Of a DNA stretch of 64,000 bases, positions 17,219-26,710 are shown one piece after another; within the stretch, counting starts at the first letter, position 1, and the number at the start of each line of letters is the position of its first letter. The notes under the pieces are model-generated. The model did not search any database. It saw nothing but the letters and a program-made list of their open reading frames with translations, and was not told the DNA's origin. The position numbers were made by a program, and so were the translations under genes. The stretch is from positions 62,001 through 126,000 of the forward strand of contig JAZUGR010000014.1 of NCBI GenBank assembly GCA_045641345.1, in the 5' to 3' direction. This stretch comes from Cacconaster sp045641345 (GTDB lineage: Bacteria > Bacteroidota > Bacteroidia > Bacteroidales > UBA932).

Positions 17219-19312
17219 TCATTTGCATTTATAATATTCCACAAGTTTGTCAGGAAGCGGCGAGTCGAGGAGATGCCGGTACCAGAATATGTAGTCCTGC
17301 ATCCCGCTGTGACGCCCCTGAGCGCCCCGATATCCGTGAAGAGCCTGGGGATAAATCATCAGTTCGAAATCCTTGCACTGCTTCTGGAGAGTGTCCACCA
17401 GCTGCAGGGTCTGCTGGAAATGCACGTTGTCATCACCCGTGCCGTGTGTAAGACGCAGGAAATTGGTGGAATCCCCGCGATATCCGGCAACACGGTCGAG
17501 CACCCTGGAGGAGCGGTACCCTCCCGGATTGTCTTTCGGAGTATCCATATATCTTTCGGTATAATGGGTATCATAAAGCGCCCAGTCATACACCCCGCCG
17601 CCGGCTATTCCGAACTTGAAATAATCGTTGCCTTCGGTGACGCACAGGGTGGTCATCGTTCCGCCGAACGAGAATCCGCTCACTCCGATGCGGGAGGCAT
17701 CCACATAGGGCTGGTCGATGAAATGTTTTATGCCGTCGATGAAATCCTGCAGCTCCACACTTCCCAGATTGCGATACACCTGCTCCATTCCCTTCTTGCC
17801 GAGATGCCCGCCGGCACGGTTGTCGAGAACCACCTGGATTACTCCGTGATAGGCCCACCACTGGCTGCCTCCGCTGCCCCAGCGGTCAACCACCATCGGC
17901 GTGTCGGGCCCTCCGTATACGGATACCTTGACGGGATATCTGCGGGTGCTGTCGAAATCCACCGGCCAGGTGACCAGAGCCGGAATCTGCACGCCGTCAC
18001 GCATGGTGAGCATCACAGTCTCGGCCGAGGCATACGCATATTGGCCGAACAGGGGCGAGGCGCTGTCGTCCACCACGTGCATTACGCTCTTTCCTATCTG
18101 CCCTCCCGAAGGGAGCGAGATCGCCACCATGCGCTTGGGAGTGGAAGTATTCGATGCATAGGCTGCGATATCCCTCATATCGTCGGAGACGCACACTCCC
18201 GTAAAGTCATAAGGGCCGGAGGAGACCTTTTCGACCACACCCCTCTTCAGGGAGAGCCGGTATATGTCCGACCTTGTGGTGCACTCGCCCTTTGCCGTGA
18301 AGAACAGATATCCGCCCCCTACCTTGATGAGCTTTACAGCCCAGAAATTGCGGTCGGTAAGCTGTTTGAACACCTTGCCGTCGAAGGAGAGGAAATATAT
18401 CTGCTGCCAACCGGTAAGGTCACGCACGATATAGATGCCTTCGGGAGAGAAGAGCATCTCTTCCATCCAGTCTATCCAGCAGTCCTGATGTTCGCTGTAC
18501 ACCGACTTCTTGCGGCCTGTAAGGGGATCGACGCAGAAGAGTTCGAGGTCATCCTGCGAACGCGGCATCCACGACACCATGAACCCGGTTCCCTTTCCGT
18601 TCCAGAACGGTATCCCGAAGTACTGGTCCCTGAGGGGATCGAAATCGGCCCAGACCGTTTCCCCGCCCGAAACCGAAACGAACCCCACCTTGACCTTCGG
18701 ATTCGCATCGCCGGCCTTGGGATAACGGGTATTGTTCACGCTGCCGTGCTGCCCGGTTGCATTGTATATCGGGAATACGGGGACGCGCGAGTTGTCGAAC
18801 CTGTAATATGCTATTATCCGGCTGTCGGGCGACCACCAGAAAGCCTTGTACTTCGACGCCCTCCCCAATATCTCCTCGAAATATACCCACGAGGCATATC
18901 CGTTGAGAATCACGTCGGAGCCGTCGTAAGTATGCCTGGTTACGCGGCCTGTGGCGACCTCCATCGAATAGAGGTCGTTGTTCAGGGTATATGCTATCCT
19001 GGTTGAATCGGGTGAATAGGTGGGATTCTTCCAACCGCTGACCCTGTGGGGGAAATTCTCGACCACCTCCGGCTTTCTGTAGTTGCACAGGACCGCGGCG
19101 GCACTGTTGTTGTCGAATCTGTAATATCTGCCATCCTTGTTGTAGACCAGATATCCGCCGCCCTCCATCTTCACCGGGGCGGCACAATCGTGAAGCACCG
19201 AAAGCGGAAGGCCGGACAGCTGCTCATCTTCGCTGAGACGCAAAAGCCCCTCCGGAGCCGGTTTAGGGCTGAGGATCGAAGAGAACAGAAAAACAATCAG
19301 AAGGAATTTCAT
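17219..19312 (-). CDS. Dipeptidyl peptidase IV (S9 family), periplasmic
   Basis: Removes Xaa-Pro or Xaa-Ala dipeptides from peptide N-termini. 697 residues with a signal peptide (MKFLLIVFLFSSILS). The N-terminal beta-propeller contains the double-Glu substrate motif (YFEEILGRA, near residue 140). The C-terminal alpha/beta hydrolase has the nucleophile Ser548 in GFSFGGT (usually GWSYGG), the acid in GTGDDNVHFQQT, and the His in LHGYRG. The pattern is complete, so the enzyme should be active. The gene lies between a membrane Zn protease and the phosphohexomutase with gaps of one or two bases. Confidence 0.94.
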   Translation of the reverse strand: MKFLLIVFLFSSILSPKPAPEGLLRLSEDEQLSGLPLSVLHDCAAPVKMEGGGYLVYNKDGRYYRFDNNSAAAVLCNYRKPEVVENFPHRVSGWKNPTYSPDSTRIAYTLNNDLYSMEVATGRVTRHTYDGSDVILNGYASWVYFEEILGRASKYKAFWWSPDSRIIAYYRFDNSRVPVFPIYNATGQHGSVNNTRYPKAGDANPKVKVGFVSVSGGETVWADFDPLRDQYFGIPFWNGKGTGFMVSWMPRSQDDLELFCVDPLTGRKKSVYSEHQDCWIDWMEEMLFSPEGIYIVRDLTGWQQIYFLSFDGKVFKQLTDRNFWAVKLIKVGGGYLFFTAKGECTTRSDIYRLSLKRGVVEKVSSGPYDFTGVCVSDDMRDIAAYASNTSTPKRMVAISLPSGGQIGKSVMHVVDDSASPLFGQYAYASAETVMLTMRDGVQIPALVTWPVDFDSTRRYPVKVSVYGGPDTPMVVDRWGSGGSQWWAYHGVIQVVLDNRAGGHLGKKGMEQVYRNLGSVELQDFIDGIKHFIDQPYVDASRIGVSGFSFGGTMTTLCVTEGNDYFKFGIAGGGVYDWALYDTHYTERYMDTPKDNPGGYRSSRVLDRVAGYRGDSTNFLRLTHGTGDDNVHFQQTLQLVDTLQKQCKDFELMIYPQALHGYRGAQGRHSGMQDYIFWYRHLLDSPLPDKLVEYYKCK

Positions 19313-19314
19313 CG

Positions 19315-20004
19315 TCAGCTCCTCCTGCTCCCTGAAGTGAATATCATTATGTAATATACGAGATTGGCGAGCGAACTGAGCGCCCCCACGAAATATGTAT
19401 ATGCGGCCGAACGGAGGGTCTGGCAGGCGAACTCGTGGTTGGAGTAATCGGTTATACCGCTCTTCTCCAGCCAGGCGAGCGCCCTCCTGCTGGCATTGGT
19501 CTCAACCGGCAGGGTGACAATCGAGAAAAGGGTCGTGAAGGCGAACAGTATGATGCCCGCCAGCATAAGATTCGGGAATATTTTTATCGTGAGCATCCCG
19601 GCCAGCAGCACCCAGGTCATTATGCGCGAAGAGAAGCTTACGACGGGAACCAGCGCCGACCTCATCCGGAGCGGTGCATAGCCTTTGGCATGCTGCAGCG
19701 CATGGCCGCATTCGTGCGCCGCAACGGCAGCCGAAGCCACCGAACTCACGCCGTACACGTCGTCGCTCAAGTTGAGCGTTTTGTCGGCCGGATTGTAGTG
19801 GTCGGTCAGATGACCGCTCACGCAGGTTACCTTCACATCGTCAATGCCATTGTCGGAAAGCATTTTCCGAGCCACATCGGCGCCGGTCATCCCGCTGCGG
19901 AGCGACATTGCCGAGGCTTTCTTGAACCTGCTTTCGAGGGCAGCCTGAACGATATAGCTCAGAACGGCCACCCCTATGAAAAGAATCCAGTAGATTCCGT
20001 TCAT
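19315..20004 (-). CDS. Membrane zinc metallopeptidase (YugP family)
   Basis: A membrane protease of the neutral zinc metallopeptidase type (Pfam Zn_peptidase_2), 229 residues. The metal motif HExxH is AAHECGHALQHA near residue 115. A first membrane helix (IYWILFIGVAVLSYIVQ) and further hydrophobic segments near 130-165 and 205-225 flank it. Substrates are unknown for this family. Two ATG starts are possible; the inner one at 20004, just before the first helix, was chosen, and the other at 20025 adds seven residues. It is cotranscribed with the RecD-like helicase gene before it and the peptidase IV gene after it. Confidence 0.88.
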   Translation of the reverse strand: MNGIYWILFIGVAVLSYIVQAALESRFKKASAMSLRSGMTGADVARKMLSDNGIDDVKVTCVSGHLTDHYNPADKTLNLSDDVYGVSSVASAAVAAHECGHALQHAKGYAPLRMRSALVPVVSFSSRIMTWVLLAGMLTIKIFPNLMLAGIILFAFTTLFSIVTLPVETNASRRALAWLEKSGITDYSNHEFACQTLRSAAYTYFVGALSSLANLVYYIMIFTSGSRRS

Positions 20005-20032
20005 GCTAATTCCAGTAGTTACCATAACAGTA

Positions 20033-21451
20033 TCAGATAAAATATTCGTCCTTAAAGTTAACAAAATAAATCTTCTTTACGGCACGCGTCATCGCAGTAT
20101 AGAGCCATTTGAGGTCCTCGACTTCGATTTCCTTCCAGAAAGGGTTGTCGATGAACACGCAGTCCCACTGCCCTCCCTGCGCCTTGTGGGCAGTCAGCGC
20201 AGTTGCGTACTTTATCTGCAATGCGTTGAAATACTTGTCCTCACGCACCTTCTTGTAGCGCTCCTTCGATGAGGTGACCTCGCCGTAATCCGCATCCACA
20301 CCCTGATAGAGCATGTTCTGCTGCTCCCTGGTAAGGGCCGGAGACTCGCTCTCGAGCGTATCCAGGATGATCTTGGCTGATATTTCGAGATCGTTGTAAT
20401 CGGGGAACGACAATACCGCATCCGCAAAATGTATTCCATAACGCTCCTCATAATGCGAAATCTTCACAAGGGAGGCTATGTCTCCGTTGGCTATGAAATC
20501 CAGACCCGAATCGGGATCGATGAACTGATAGCAATTCTTTACAATCATCAGCTTGTCGTCGCGGCAAAGCCTCTCCTCACGCCCCAGGACAGCCGAGCGG
20601 ATTCCGGCATTGTACCTGTTGGCCCTCTTGTTGGAGCGGCACAGCACCACCACGTTGTCGAGACCGAACCTGGCGACGCTGTCGGAAAGAGCCTCCACGA
20701 GCGAGCTGCCGTCAATCCTCTCCAGGTCATCGAATCCCCCGACCTGCAACTTCGGCATATCGCATATCCCTTTCTCGATAGAATGCCTTACAAGGGTTGC
20801 GTTCGAGAGTATCCCGCTCACCGAAGCCTGCCTTACCACGGTTGAAAGGTCGGCCGAGGCCACAGGGCCGAAGCGGCCCATATAATCGCAGTCGAGGGCC
20901 GGGCTGCGGTCCATCCCGATCGGAGGGAGCTGCCCGCGGTCGCCTATCAGCACAAGCTTGTCATCGACCCCTCCCCTGACATAATTGACAAGGTCGGAAA
21001 GCAGGTCGCCGCTGCCGAAGGGAGAGTCTCCGAGAAAAGCTTCCGAAGATTGTATGAGCGAGGCCTCGTCGACAATGAAGAAAGTATCCTTGTGCTTGTT
21101 GAAATCAAGCTTGAACTCCCCTATTCCGTCCTTCACCCCTTTCTGACGGTAGATGTGCCGGTGTATCGTGCCGGCCCGCTCGCCTGTGAGCGAAGAGAGC
21201 ACCTTGGCGGAGCGCCCTGTGGGGGAAAGAAGCACGTACTTGTATTTGAACTGCTTGAGTGTGCGGACAAAAGCCCCGATGGCAGTGGTCTTGCCGGTTC
21301 CGGCATATCCGGCCACCACCATTATGTCGCACTCGCGGTCCGACACCACAAAGGCGGCAAGACGGTTGAAGAGTTCATCCTGGCACGGCGTGGGCTGGTA
21401 GCCGAGATTCTTTCGGATGCATCCGGCCAGATATTCCACACTGCCCGTCAT
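20033..21451 (-). CDS. RecD-like ATP-dependent DNA helicase (superfamily 1B)
   Basis: 472-residue SF1 helicase of the RecD/Dda type. Walker A is GYAGTGKTT (residues 48-56) and motif II is FIVDEASLI near 130. Motif III is LIGDRGQLPPIG near 180. The C-terminal UvrD_C_2 domain carries YATALTAHKAQGGQWDCVFID, with the terminal motif WLYTAMTRA. It lacks the N-terminal RecBC-interacting region of true RecD, so a stand-alone repair helicase is likely. The frame stays open upstream but lies inside trkH; the ATG overlapping the trkH stop (ATGA) is the credible start. Confidence 0.9.
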   Translation of the reverse strand: MTGSVEYLAGCIRKNLGYQPTPCQDELFNRLAAFVVSDRECDIMVVAGYAGTGKTTAIGAFVRTLKQFKYKYVLLSPTGRSAKVLSSLTGERAGTIHRHIYRQKGVKDGIGEFKLDFNKHKDTFFIVDEASLIQSSEAFLGDSPFGSGDLLSDLVNYVRGGVDDKLVLIGDRGQLPPIGMDRSPALDCDYMGRFGPVASADLSTVVRQASVSGILSNATLVRHSIEKGICDMPKLQVGGFDDLERIDGSSLVEALSDSVARFGLDNVVVLCRSNKRANRYNAGIRSAVLGREERLCRDDKLMIVKNCYQFIDPDSGLDFIANGDIASLVKISHYEERYGIHFADAVLSFPDYNDLEISAKIILDTLESESPALTREQQNMLYQGVDADYGEVTSSKERYKKVREDKYFNALQIKYATALTAHKAQGGQWDCVFIDNPFWKEIEVEDLKWLYTAMTRAVKKIYFVNFKDEYFI

Positions 21452-22893
21452 CGCCTGCTGAACATAGGTATCATTATGAGGACCGAATATATCCCGAGAC
21501 GGCCGAGAATCATCTGGAGTCCCATCACTATCTTGGCGATATCCGACACCTGCGAGAAATTGGACATTGTGCCCACAGAGCCGAAGGCGGGCCCGACGTT
21601 GCTCATCATAGCCACCGAAACGCTGATGGACTCGAGCAGGTCGAATCCGAAAAGGGAATAGACAAGGGAGAAGACGAACGTCATCACGATATAGATTATC
21701 ACGAACAGGGATACGCTCGAGAGCATTTCGTGGCTTATGGGCATTCCGCCCACCTTGACCTGGATCACCGAATTGGGATACGCCTTCTTGAGGATATGTA
21801 CCTTGGATGCGTGGTAGAGTATCCACACCCTGTCCGACCTGATTCCGCTTGTGGTTGAACCCGAGCATCCGCACTGGATTGCCACATACATCAGGATAAG
21901 GGTGGCAAAGACGGGCCATCCGTTGGTGTCGGCTATGGCGAAGCCGGTAGTGGAGATCGTGGATATCACCTCGAAGAATCCGACCCTGAGGGACTGCAGC
22001 AGATTAGGGCATATCCCTCCCACAAGAAGCGACAGCGACACGAGCATCCCTGCCGCGAGTATGGTTGAAAGATAGAATTTCGTTACAGGATGCCTGAGCA
22101 CCTTCGGACTGCGCGAGGCGAACGAGGCGTATATCATACCGAAATGGAGGCTCGACACTATCATGAACACCGAAAGCACGAACTCTATCAGAGGGGAATC
22201 GAACGCAGCTATCGAAGCGTTCCTCGTGCTGAATCCTCCGGTTGCCACCACGCTCATGGCGTGGTTGAGCGAGTCGAAGGCCGGCATACCGGCAAGCCAC
22301 AGGCAGATGAAGGCCGCCGCCGTAATGGCAAGATATACCGTGACTATGACCCTGACGTATTTGTTGGATACATAGTTGTACCCCGACTTGGATATGTCGA
22401 GAATCTCAAGCTGGCTCATCCTGAAACGGCTGGTGCCTCCCGAAGGGAGGATCATCATCATAAAGACGACCACCCCGAGACCTCCTATGAAATGGGATGA
22501 GGAGCGCCAGAAGACCAGCCCGGCGGGCAACGCCTCTATGTCGGAAATACACGTCGCCCCGGTTGTGGTTATGCCGGAGGTACTCTCGAACCACGCTTCG
22601 GCCACGGAAATCTCCCCGCCCCACAGAATGAACGGGAGCATGCCGAATATACAGCTCAGGAGCCACGAAAGCACCATTATGAACACCCCTTCACGGGTTG
22701 TGATATCGGATTTGCGACGCACGAACAATATCGGAAACACGCCGAACATGGCAGTCATAATCGCACTCAGAAGCAGAGGCGAAAACGACTCGTCGAAGCC
22801 GAATAGCGCCGACACCAGAGCTGAAATGGCCATGAACGCAGCATTGCAGACAAGGGCAATGCCTATGTTCCTTGATATTATCCCGAGATTCAT
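21448..22893 (-). CDS. trkH: TrkH/KtrB-type potassium transporter, membrane subunit
   Basis: Potassium channel-like subunit, 481 residues. Four selectivity-filter repeats are visible: TSGITTTGATC, VVATGGFSTRN, ISTISTTGFAIAD and MMSNVGPAFGS, each after a pore helix. The start at MNLGIISRN was preferred because 13 further codons would lie inside the preceding gene. No TrkA/KtrA gating subunit is encoded next to it. Instead it follows a membrane sensor-like gene by one base and overlaps the RecD-like gene in ATGA. K+ uptake is family knowledge; which NAD-binding subunit partners it cannot be told from the window. Confidence 0.94.
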   Translation of the reverse strand: MNLGIISRNIGIALVCNAAFMAISALVSALFGFDESFSPLLLSAIMTAMFGVFPILFVRRKSDITTREGVFIMVLSWLLSCIFGMLPFILWGGEISVAEAWFESTSGITTTGATCISDIEALPAGLVFWRSSSHFIGGLGVVVFMMMILPSGGTSRFRMSQLEILDISKSGYNYVSNKYVRVIVTVYLAITAAAFICLWLAGMPAFDSLNHAMSVVATGGFSTRNASIAAFDSPLIEFVLSVFMIVSSLHFGMIYASFASRSPKVLRHPVTKFYLSTILAAGMLVSLSLLVGGICPNLLQSLRVGFFEVISTISTTGFAIADTNGWPVFATLILMYVAIQCGCSGSTTSGIRSDRVWILYHASKVHILKKAYPNSVIQVKVGGMPISHEMLSSVSLFVIIYIVMTFVFSLVYSLFGFDLLESISVSVAMMSNVGPAFGSVGTMSNFSQVSDIAKIVMGLQMILGRLGIYSVLIMIPMFSRR

Positions 22894-22894
22894 A

Positions 22895-23686
22895 TCACTC
22901 CTTCTTGCCGAGCTGCCTCCTGTAGGAGACATTGAGGTCGATGATGTCGCCCACCGCCGAGTTCAGTTCGTTGATTTCGTCCTCGCTGTCGACCTTGACC
23001 GAATAGGCCTTGTTGAAGCGCCTGTAGTCGAGTATTCCCTTGGTGACTTTCAGGAACGGATTTATCAGATAATAGTTCAGATAATAGTTGAACAGCAGCA
23101 CGAGAACGAGCGACAGTATGAGGGATACCATCGACGGCATCATACTCCTGTAGAAGTTGTCCTGCAGCGCACGCGAATTCTCGATAAGAGCATCCTGGCT
23201 CACGAACGAAAGCTGCTGCACGTAATCGTTGAGCTGCCGGTACACGGGCTGAAGCCTTTCGAAGAACCATCTGCGCCTCTGCCACTGGTCGCCCTGCCAT
23301 ACCGACGAAGCCTCCCTTGCCACCTGCATGTAGGCGCTGTAGGCAAAGATGACGGAATCGGCCGCCGACTTCTCGGCAGGGCTCTTGAAACGCCGGTGGA
23401 TATCGGAGAACTTGAGGATGAGGTCGGCGTTGTCGATTTCGGCGTAGTCGTCGGAGGTGCCGTCGATTATGTACATCAACTGCAGGTTATAGTCATCCGC
23501 CGCCTTGAGCAGGTCGCGCGAGGAGTTTATGCTCTCGATATTCTCCGAGAGCACGCGGGTGACGTAGCTGTTCATCCGCTGGAACTCGTATATGGACATC
23601 ATGCTCGAGAAGAAGAGAATCATACCGAGCACTATGCATCCAAGCCGCACCTTGCGCTTGATGCCGAGAGTTGTCATAGCCTGCAT
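22895..23686 (-). CDS. Membrane sensor-like protein with HAMP domain and no output domain
   Basis: 263 residues: a first transmembrane helix near residues 13-33, a helical extracytoplasmic region of about 150 residues resembling a four-helix-bundle sensor, a second helix near 188-210, and a HAMP-like segment (about 210-255) that ends the protein. No histidine kinase, cyclase or chemotaxis output domain follows, and no frame downstream encodes one. It is the first gene of the trkH operon, one base from trkH, which suggests a role in K+ transport control. A second ATG three codons in is an equally good start. Function is inferred only. Confidence 0.6.
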   Translation of the reverse strand: MQAMTTLGIKRKVRLGCIVLGMILFFSSMMSIYEFQRMNSYVTRVLSENIESINSSRDLLKAADDYNLQLMYIIDGTSDDYAEIDNADLILKFSDIHRRFKSPAEKSAADSVIFAYSAYMQVAREASSVWQGDQWQRRRWFFERLQPVYRQLNDYVQQLSFVSQDALIENSRALQDNFYRSMMPSMVSLILSLVLVLLFNYYLNYYLINPFLKVTKGILDYRRFNKAYSVKVDSEDEINELNSAVGDIIDLNVSYRRQLGKKE

Positions 23687-23704
23687 GCCGAAATTGTTTT
23701 AACT

Positions 23705-23738
23705 CAAACAGAGGCGACCTGACGGACGCCTCTGTTTG
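23705..23738 (-). terminator. Hairpin terminator after gapA
   Basis: A perfect 12-bp inverted repeat (CAAACAGAGGCG and its complement) with a 10-base loop lies 17 bases after the gapA stop and before the next operon. No strong T-run follows on either strand, but position and stem strength fit a terminator for gapA. Confidence 0.65.
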
Positions 23739-23755
23739 CCTGTACCTGAATACGA

Positions 23756-24757
23756 TTACTTGTTTGCAGTATATGCAACCATATCGAGGACCTTGTTGGA
23801 GTATCCCCATTCGTTGTCGTACCACGAAACCACCTTCACGAACTTGTCGGTGAGATAAACGCCGGCATTGGCATCGAAGATGGAAGTGTGGGAATCCCCG
23901 AGGAAGTCGCTCGAAACGACAGCATCCTCAGTGTAGTCGAGCACACCTGCGAGTTCACCCTTGGAAGCCTTCTTCATGGCTGCGCAGATAGCCTCCTTGC
24001 TTGCGGGCTTTGCAAGATTGACCGTCAGGTCGACAACCGAAACGTCAATCGTGGGCACACGCATCGAGATGCCGGTAAGCTTGCCGTTAAGTTCAGGGAT
24101 AACCTTGCCTACAGCCTTTGCAGCACCTGTTGTGGAAGGGATGATATTGCCGCTTGCGGCACGTCCGCCGCGCCAATCCTTTGCCGAAGGGCCGTCAACC
24201 GTCTTCTGGGTGGCGGTGATGGAGTGAACGGTTGTCATCAGACCGCTTACGATGCCGAACTTGTCGTTGAGCACCTTTGCGATGGGAGCGAGGCAGTTGG
24301 TGGTGCAGGATGCATTCGAGATTATCTTCTGGCCTGCGTATGATTCGTGGTTGACGCCATATACGAACATAGGGGTATCATCCTTCGAGGGAGCCGACAT
24401 TATCACCTTTTTGGCGCCGGCCTTGAGGTGTGCCTCAGCCTTTTCCTTGGTAAGGAAGAGACCGGTTGACTCGACAACGTACTCTGCGCCTATCTCGTCC
24501 CACTTGAGGTTTGCGGGGTCCTTTTCGGCGGTGACACGGATTTTCTTGCCGTTGACAACGAGCATTCCGTCCTTGATGTCGATCTTGCCTTCGAACCTGC
24601 CGTGCATTGTGTCGTACTTCAGCATATAGGCCATGTATTCAACGTCGATGAGGTCATTGATACCGACTACGACGATGTCGTCCCTGGTCTGGGCAGCCCT
24701 GAATACAAGACGGCCGATACGGCCGAAACCATTGATACCGATTTTGATTTTCTTCAT
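23756..24757 (-). CDS. gapA: Glyceraldehyde-3-phosphate dehydrogenase
   Basis: Glycolytic/gluconeogenic NAD-dependent GAPDH, 333 residues. The Rossmann motif is INGFGRIGRLVF at the N-terminus, the catalytic Cys151 lies in SNASCTTNCLAP, and the C-terminal WYDNEWGYSNKVLDM is canonical. A -7 box (TAAATTTG, 24801-24808) lies upstream on this strand. A hairpin follows its stop, so it is probably monocistronic. It diverges from surE. Confidence 0.98.
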   Translation of the reverse strand: MKKIKIGINGFGRIGRLVFRAAQTRDDIVVVGINDLIDVEYMAYMLKYDTMHGRFEGKIDIKDGMLVVNGKKIRVTAEKDPANLKWDEIGAEYVVESTGLFLTKEKAEAHLKAGAKKVIMSAPSKDDTPMFVYGVNHESYAGQKIISNASCTTNCLAPIAKVLNDKFGIVSGLMTTVHSITATQKTVDGPSAKDWRGGRAASGNIIPSTTGAAKAVGKVIPELNGKLTGISMRVPTIDVSVVDLTVNLAKPASKEAICAAMKKASKGELAGVLDYTEDAVVSSDFLGDSHTSIFDANAGVYLTDKFVKVVSWYDNEWGYSNKVLDMVAYTANK

Positions 24758-24800
24758 GATGTTTTAGGTTTATATAAAATCAACAATTACCATCGTTTTG

Positions 24801-24808
24801 CAAATTTA
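24801..24808 (-). promoter_or_regulatory. -7 promoter box of gapA
   Basis: TAAATTTG on the minus strand fits TAnnTTTG and would give a leader of roughly 40 bases before gapA. No clear -33 TTTG at the usual distance. Confidence 0.4.
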
Positions 24809-24829
24809 AGAAAAAATGAATTAAAACAG

Positions 24830-24837
24830 TATCTTTG
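24830..24837 (+). promoter_or_regulatory. -7 promoter box of surE, four bases from the start codon
   Basis: TATCTTTG is a perfect match to TAnnTTTG and ends only four bases before the surE ATG. The transcription start would fall at or next to the start codon, implying a leaderless mRNA. No -33 element is evident. Confidence 0.55.
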
Positions 24838-24841
24838 CGGT

Positions 24842-25645
24842 ATGAAAAATCAAACTCTTGAAATACTTGTCACCAACGACGACGGGTATCAGGCCAAGGG
24901 CATAAACACAATAGCGGATTTCATGCGGCAGTGGGGCAACGTGACGGTGGTCGCGCCGGCCACTTCACAGTCCGGCAAGTCGGGTTCCATTTCGCTCACC
25001 ACTCCCCTGATCCTCGACAGGTTGCACGACGAGCCTTCATTCAGGATTTTTTCTTTCACGGGCACCCCGGTCGACTGCGTGAAGATGGGCGTAAGGATAC
25101 TGCGCAACGAGGGCAAGACAGCCGACCTGCTCATATCCGGAATCAACCACGGGTCCAACACCTCCGCCGCATCCGTCTATTCGGGCACGCTTGGAGCGGC
25201 CACCGAAGGGGCCCTGTACGACATACCCTCGATAGGATTCTCAATCAATACGCACGATGCCGACCCCGATTTCAGCGGGGTACTCAAATATGCCCGCATC
25301 ATACTCGAGCACTATTTCGCCACCGGCATCAGCCGCGGAACCTACCTTAACGTCAATGTGCCGGACGTGCCCCCGGGCGAGATTAAGGGCATACGCATAG
25401 CCCATCAGGGCGCCGGACGCTGGGTGAGGGAGTTCGAAGTTGAAACAGGCGAAGACGGAAGGGAGATTTTCTTTATGAAGGGAATGTTCGAGGATATGGA
25501 GCCGTCGTACACGAGCGGTGGGCATATGCAGGGAGACCACAGGCTTCTCCTCGACAACTACGTATCGGTTGTCCCTCACCGCATCGACACCACCGATTAC
25601 AACGAAGCCGGAAGATTGTCTGAATTATGGCAAGATATTATATAA
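24842..25645 (+). CDS. surE: 5'-nucleotidase SurE
   Basis: Metal-dependent nucleoside monophosphate phosphatase, 267 residues. The metal motif NDDG lies at residues 12-15 and the second motif SGINHGSNTSAASVYSGTLGAA near 100. The start MKNQTLEILVTNDDG is fixed by the family N-terminus; the open frame continues upstream into gapA's promoter region without meaning. The 3' end overlaps lpxB by 19 bases, indicating coupled expression. A -7 box immediately precedes the start. Confidence 0.96.
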   Translation: MKNQTLEILVTNDDGYQAKGINTIADFMRQWGNVTVVAPATSQSGKSGSISLTTPLILDRLHDEPSFRIFSFTGTPVDCVKMGVRILRNEGKTADLLISGINHGSNTSAASVYSGTLGAATEGALYDIPSIGFSINTHDADPDFSGVLKYARIILEHYFATGISRGTYLNVNVPDVPPGEIKGIRIAHQGAGRWVREFEVETGEDGREIFFMKGMFEDMEPSYTSGGHMQGDHRLLLDNYVSVVPHRIDTTDYNEAGRLSELWQDII

Positions 25646-26709
25646 TAGCCGGAGAGCCTTCGGGCGACCTGCATGCAAGGGAGCTGATAGAGGGGCTGAA
25701 AACAGCTGACGAAAAGGCCGAAATCAGATTTTGGGACAGTTCCAGGATGGTCCCGGTGATGGGCCTTGTCGAAGTCATAAGGCAAATCGGCAAAATAGCG
25801 GGGATATACGGCCGCTGCTGCCGCGACCTTGTGGCATTCAACCCTGACGTGGTGATTTTGGTGGACTATCCCGGATTCAACCTCAAGATGGCGCGTTTCG
25901 CCCACAAAAGAGGAATCAAGGTATTCTACTACATAGCGCCGAAGTTGTGGGCGCGTGCCGAAAACAGGATTTCCAAGATAAGGAAATACGTCGACGAACT
26001 CTTCATCATATTCCCCTTCGAAATCGAATATTTCAAAAAACTAGGAGTCAATCCACACTACAACGGCAACTCCCTTGTTGACCACATAGCCTCCGCCGGA
26101 ATCGAACCCGTATGCGGAGGAGGCAGGACCATTGCATTCCTTGCCGGCAGCCGCAGGGGCGAACTTGCGTGGCTGATGCCCAGATTCGTGAAGATTGAGG
26201 AGATGATGCGCCGCGACACCCTCCACGACTGGAGCGGATACAAACTCCTGATAGCCGGAGCGCCGAACCTTTCGCAGAAGGACTACGACAGATACATCCC
26301 CGAAGGGTCACGGTTCAAAGTGGTCTTCGGAGCCACCTACAGCATTCTGTCGCAGGCCGATTCGGCAGTGATAAGTTCGGGCACGGCATCTCTGGAAGCC
26401 GCTATCATAGGTACTCCGCAGGTTGTCGGATACGGATTCAACCCCATCACCTATGCCATCGGCATCCACTTCTACCACAGCAAGTTCTTCAGCCTGGCCA
26501 ATCTGATCTGCGACAAGCTCATATTCAAGGAGCTGCTCCAGAAGGAATCATCGCCCGAGGCGCTTTTCGACGAGCTTACAAGAATCACGTTCGACGGGCA
26601 GTACCGGGCCGCGATGAAAGAGAATTACGCCCGCGTAAGGCAACTGCTCGGAGAAAAGGGTGCGGCGCTGCGCACAGCCAGGGAAATGGTATCGCTTCTG
26701 GGAGCCTGA
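25627..26709 (+). CDS. lpxB: Lipid-A-disaccharide synthase
   Basis: GT19 enzyme that joins UDP-2,3-diacylglucosamine and lipid X in lipid A synthesis at the inner membrane. 360 residues, slightly short for the family. Diagnostic segments are the N-terminal YYIIAGEPSGDLHA, VDYPGFNLKMA near residue 80, YYIAPKLWA, FLAGSRRGEL near 170, and SSGTASLEAAIIGTPQVVGY near 255. The ATG lies inside the 3' end of surE. The gene shows that the organism makes lipid A and is Gram-negative. Confidence 0.95.
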   Translation: MARYYIIAGEPSGDLHARELIEGLKTADEKAEIRFWDSSRMVPVMGLVEVIRQIGKIAGIYGRCCRDLVAFNPDVVILVDYPGFNLKMARFAHKRGIKVFYYIAPKLWARAENRISKIRKYVDELFIIFPFEIEYFKKLGVNPHYNGNSLVDHIASAGIEPVCGGGRTIAFLAGSRRGELAWLMPRFVKIEEMMRRDTLHDWSGYKLLIAGAPNLSQKDYDRYIPEGSRFKVVFGATYSILSQADSAVISSGTASLEAAIIGTPQVVGYGFNPITYAIGIHFYHSKFFSLANLICDKLIFKELLQKESSPEALFDELTRITFDGQYRAAMKENYARVRQLLGEKGAALRTAREMVSLLGA

Positions 26710-26710
26710 G

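Noticed and set aside
17273..19006. Long open frame on the plus strand opposite the dipeptidyl peptidase gene (577 codons)
   Set aside because: Shadow of a certain gene with a complete catalytic triad.
21452..21919. N-terminal extension of the RecD-like protein
   Set aside because: Lies wholly within trkH and has no helicase similarity; the ATGA overlap gives a better start.
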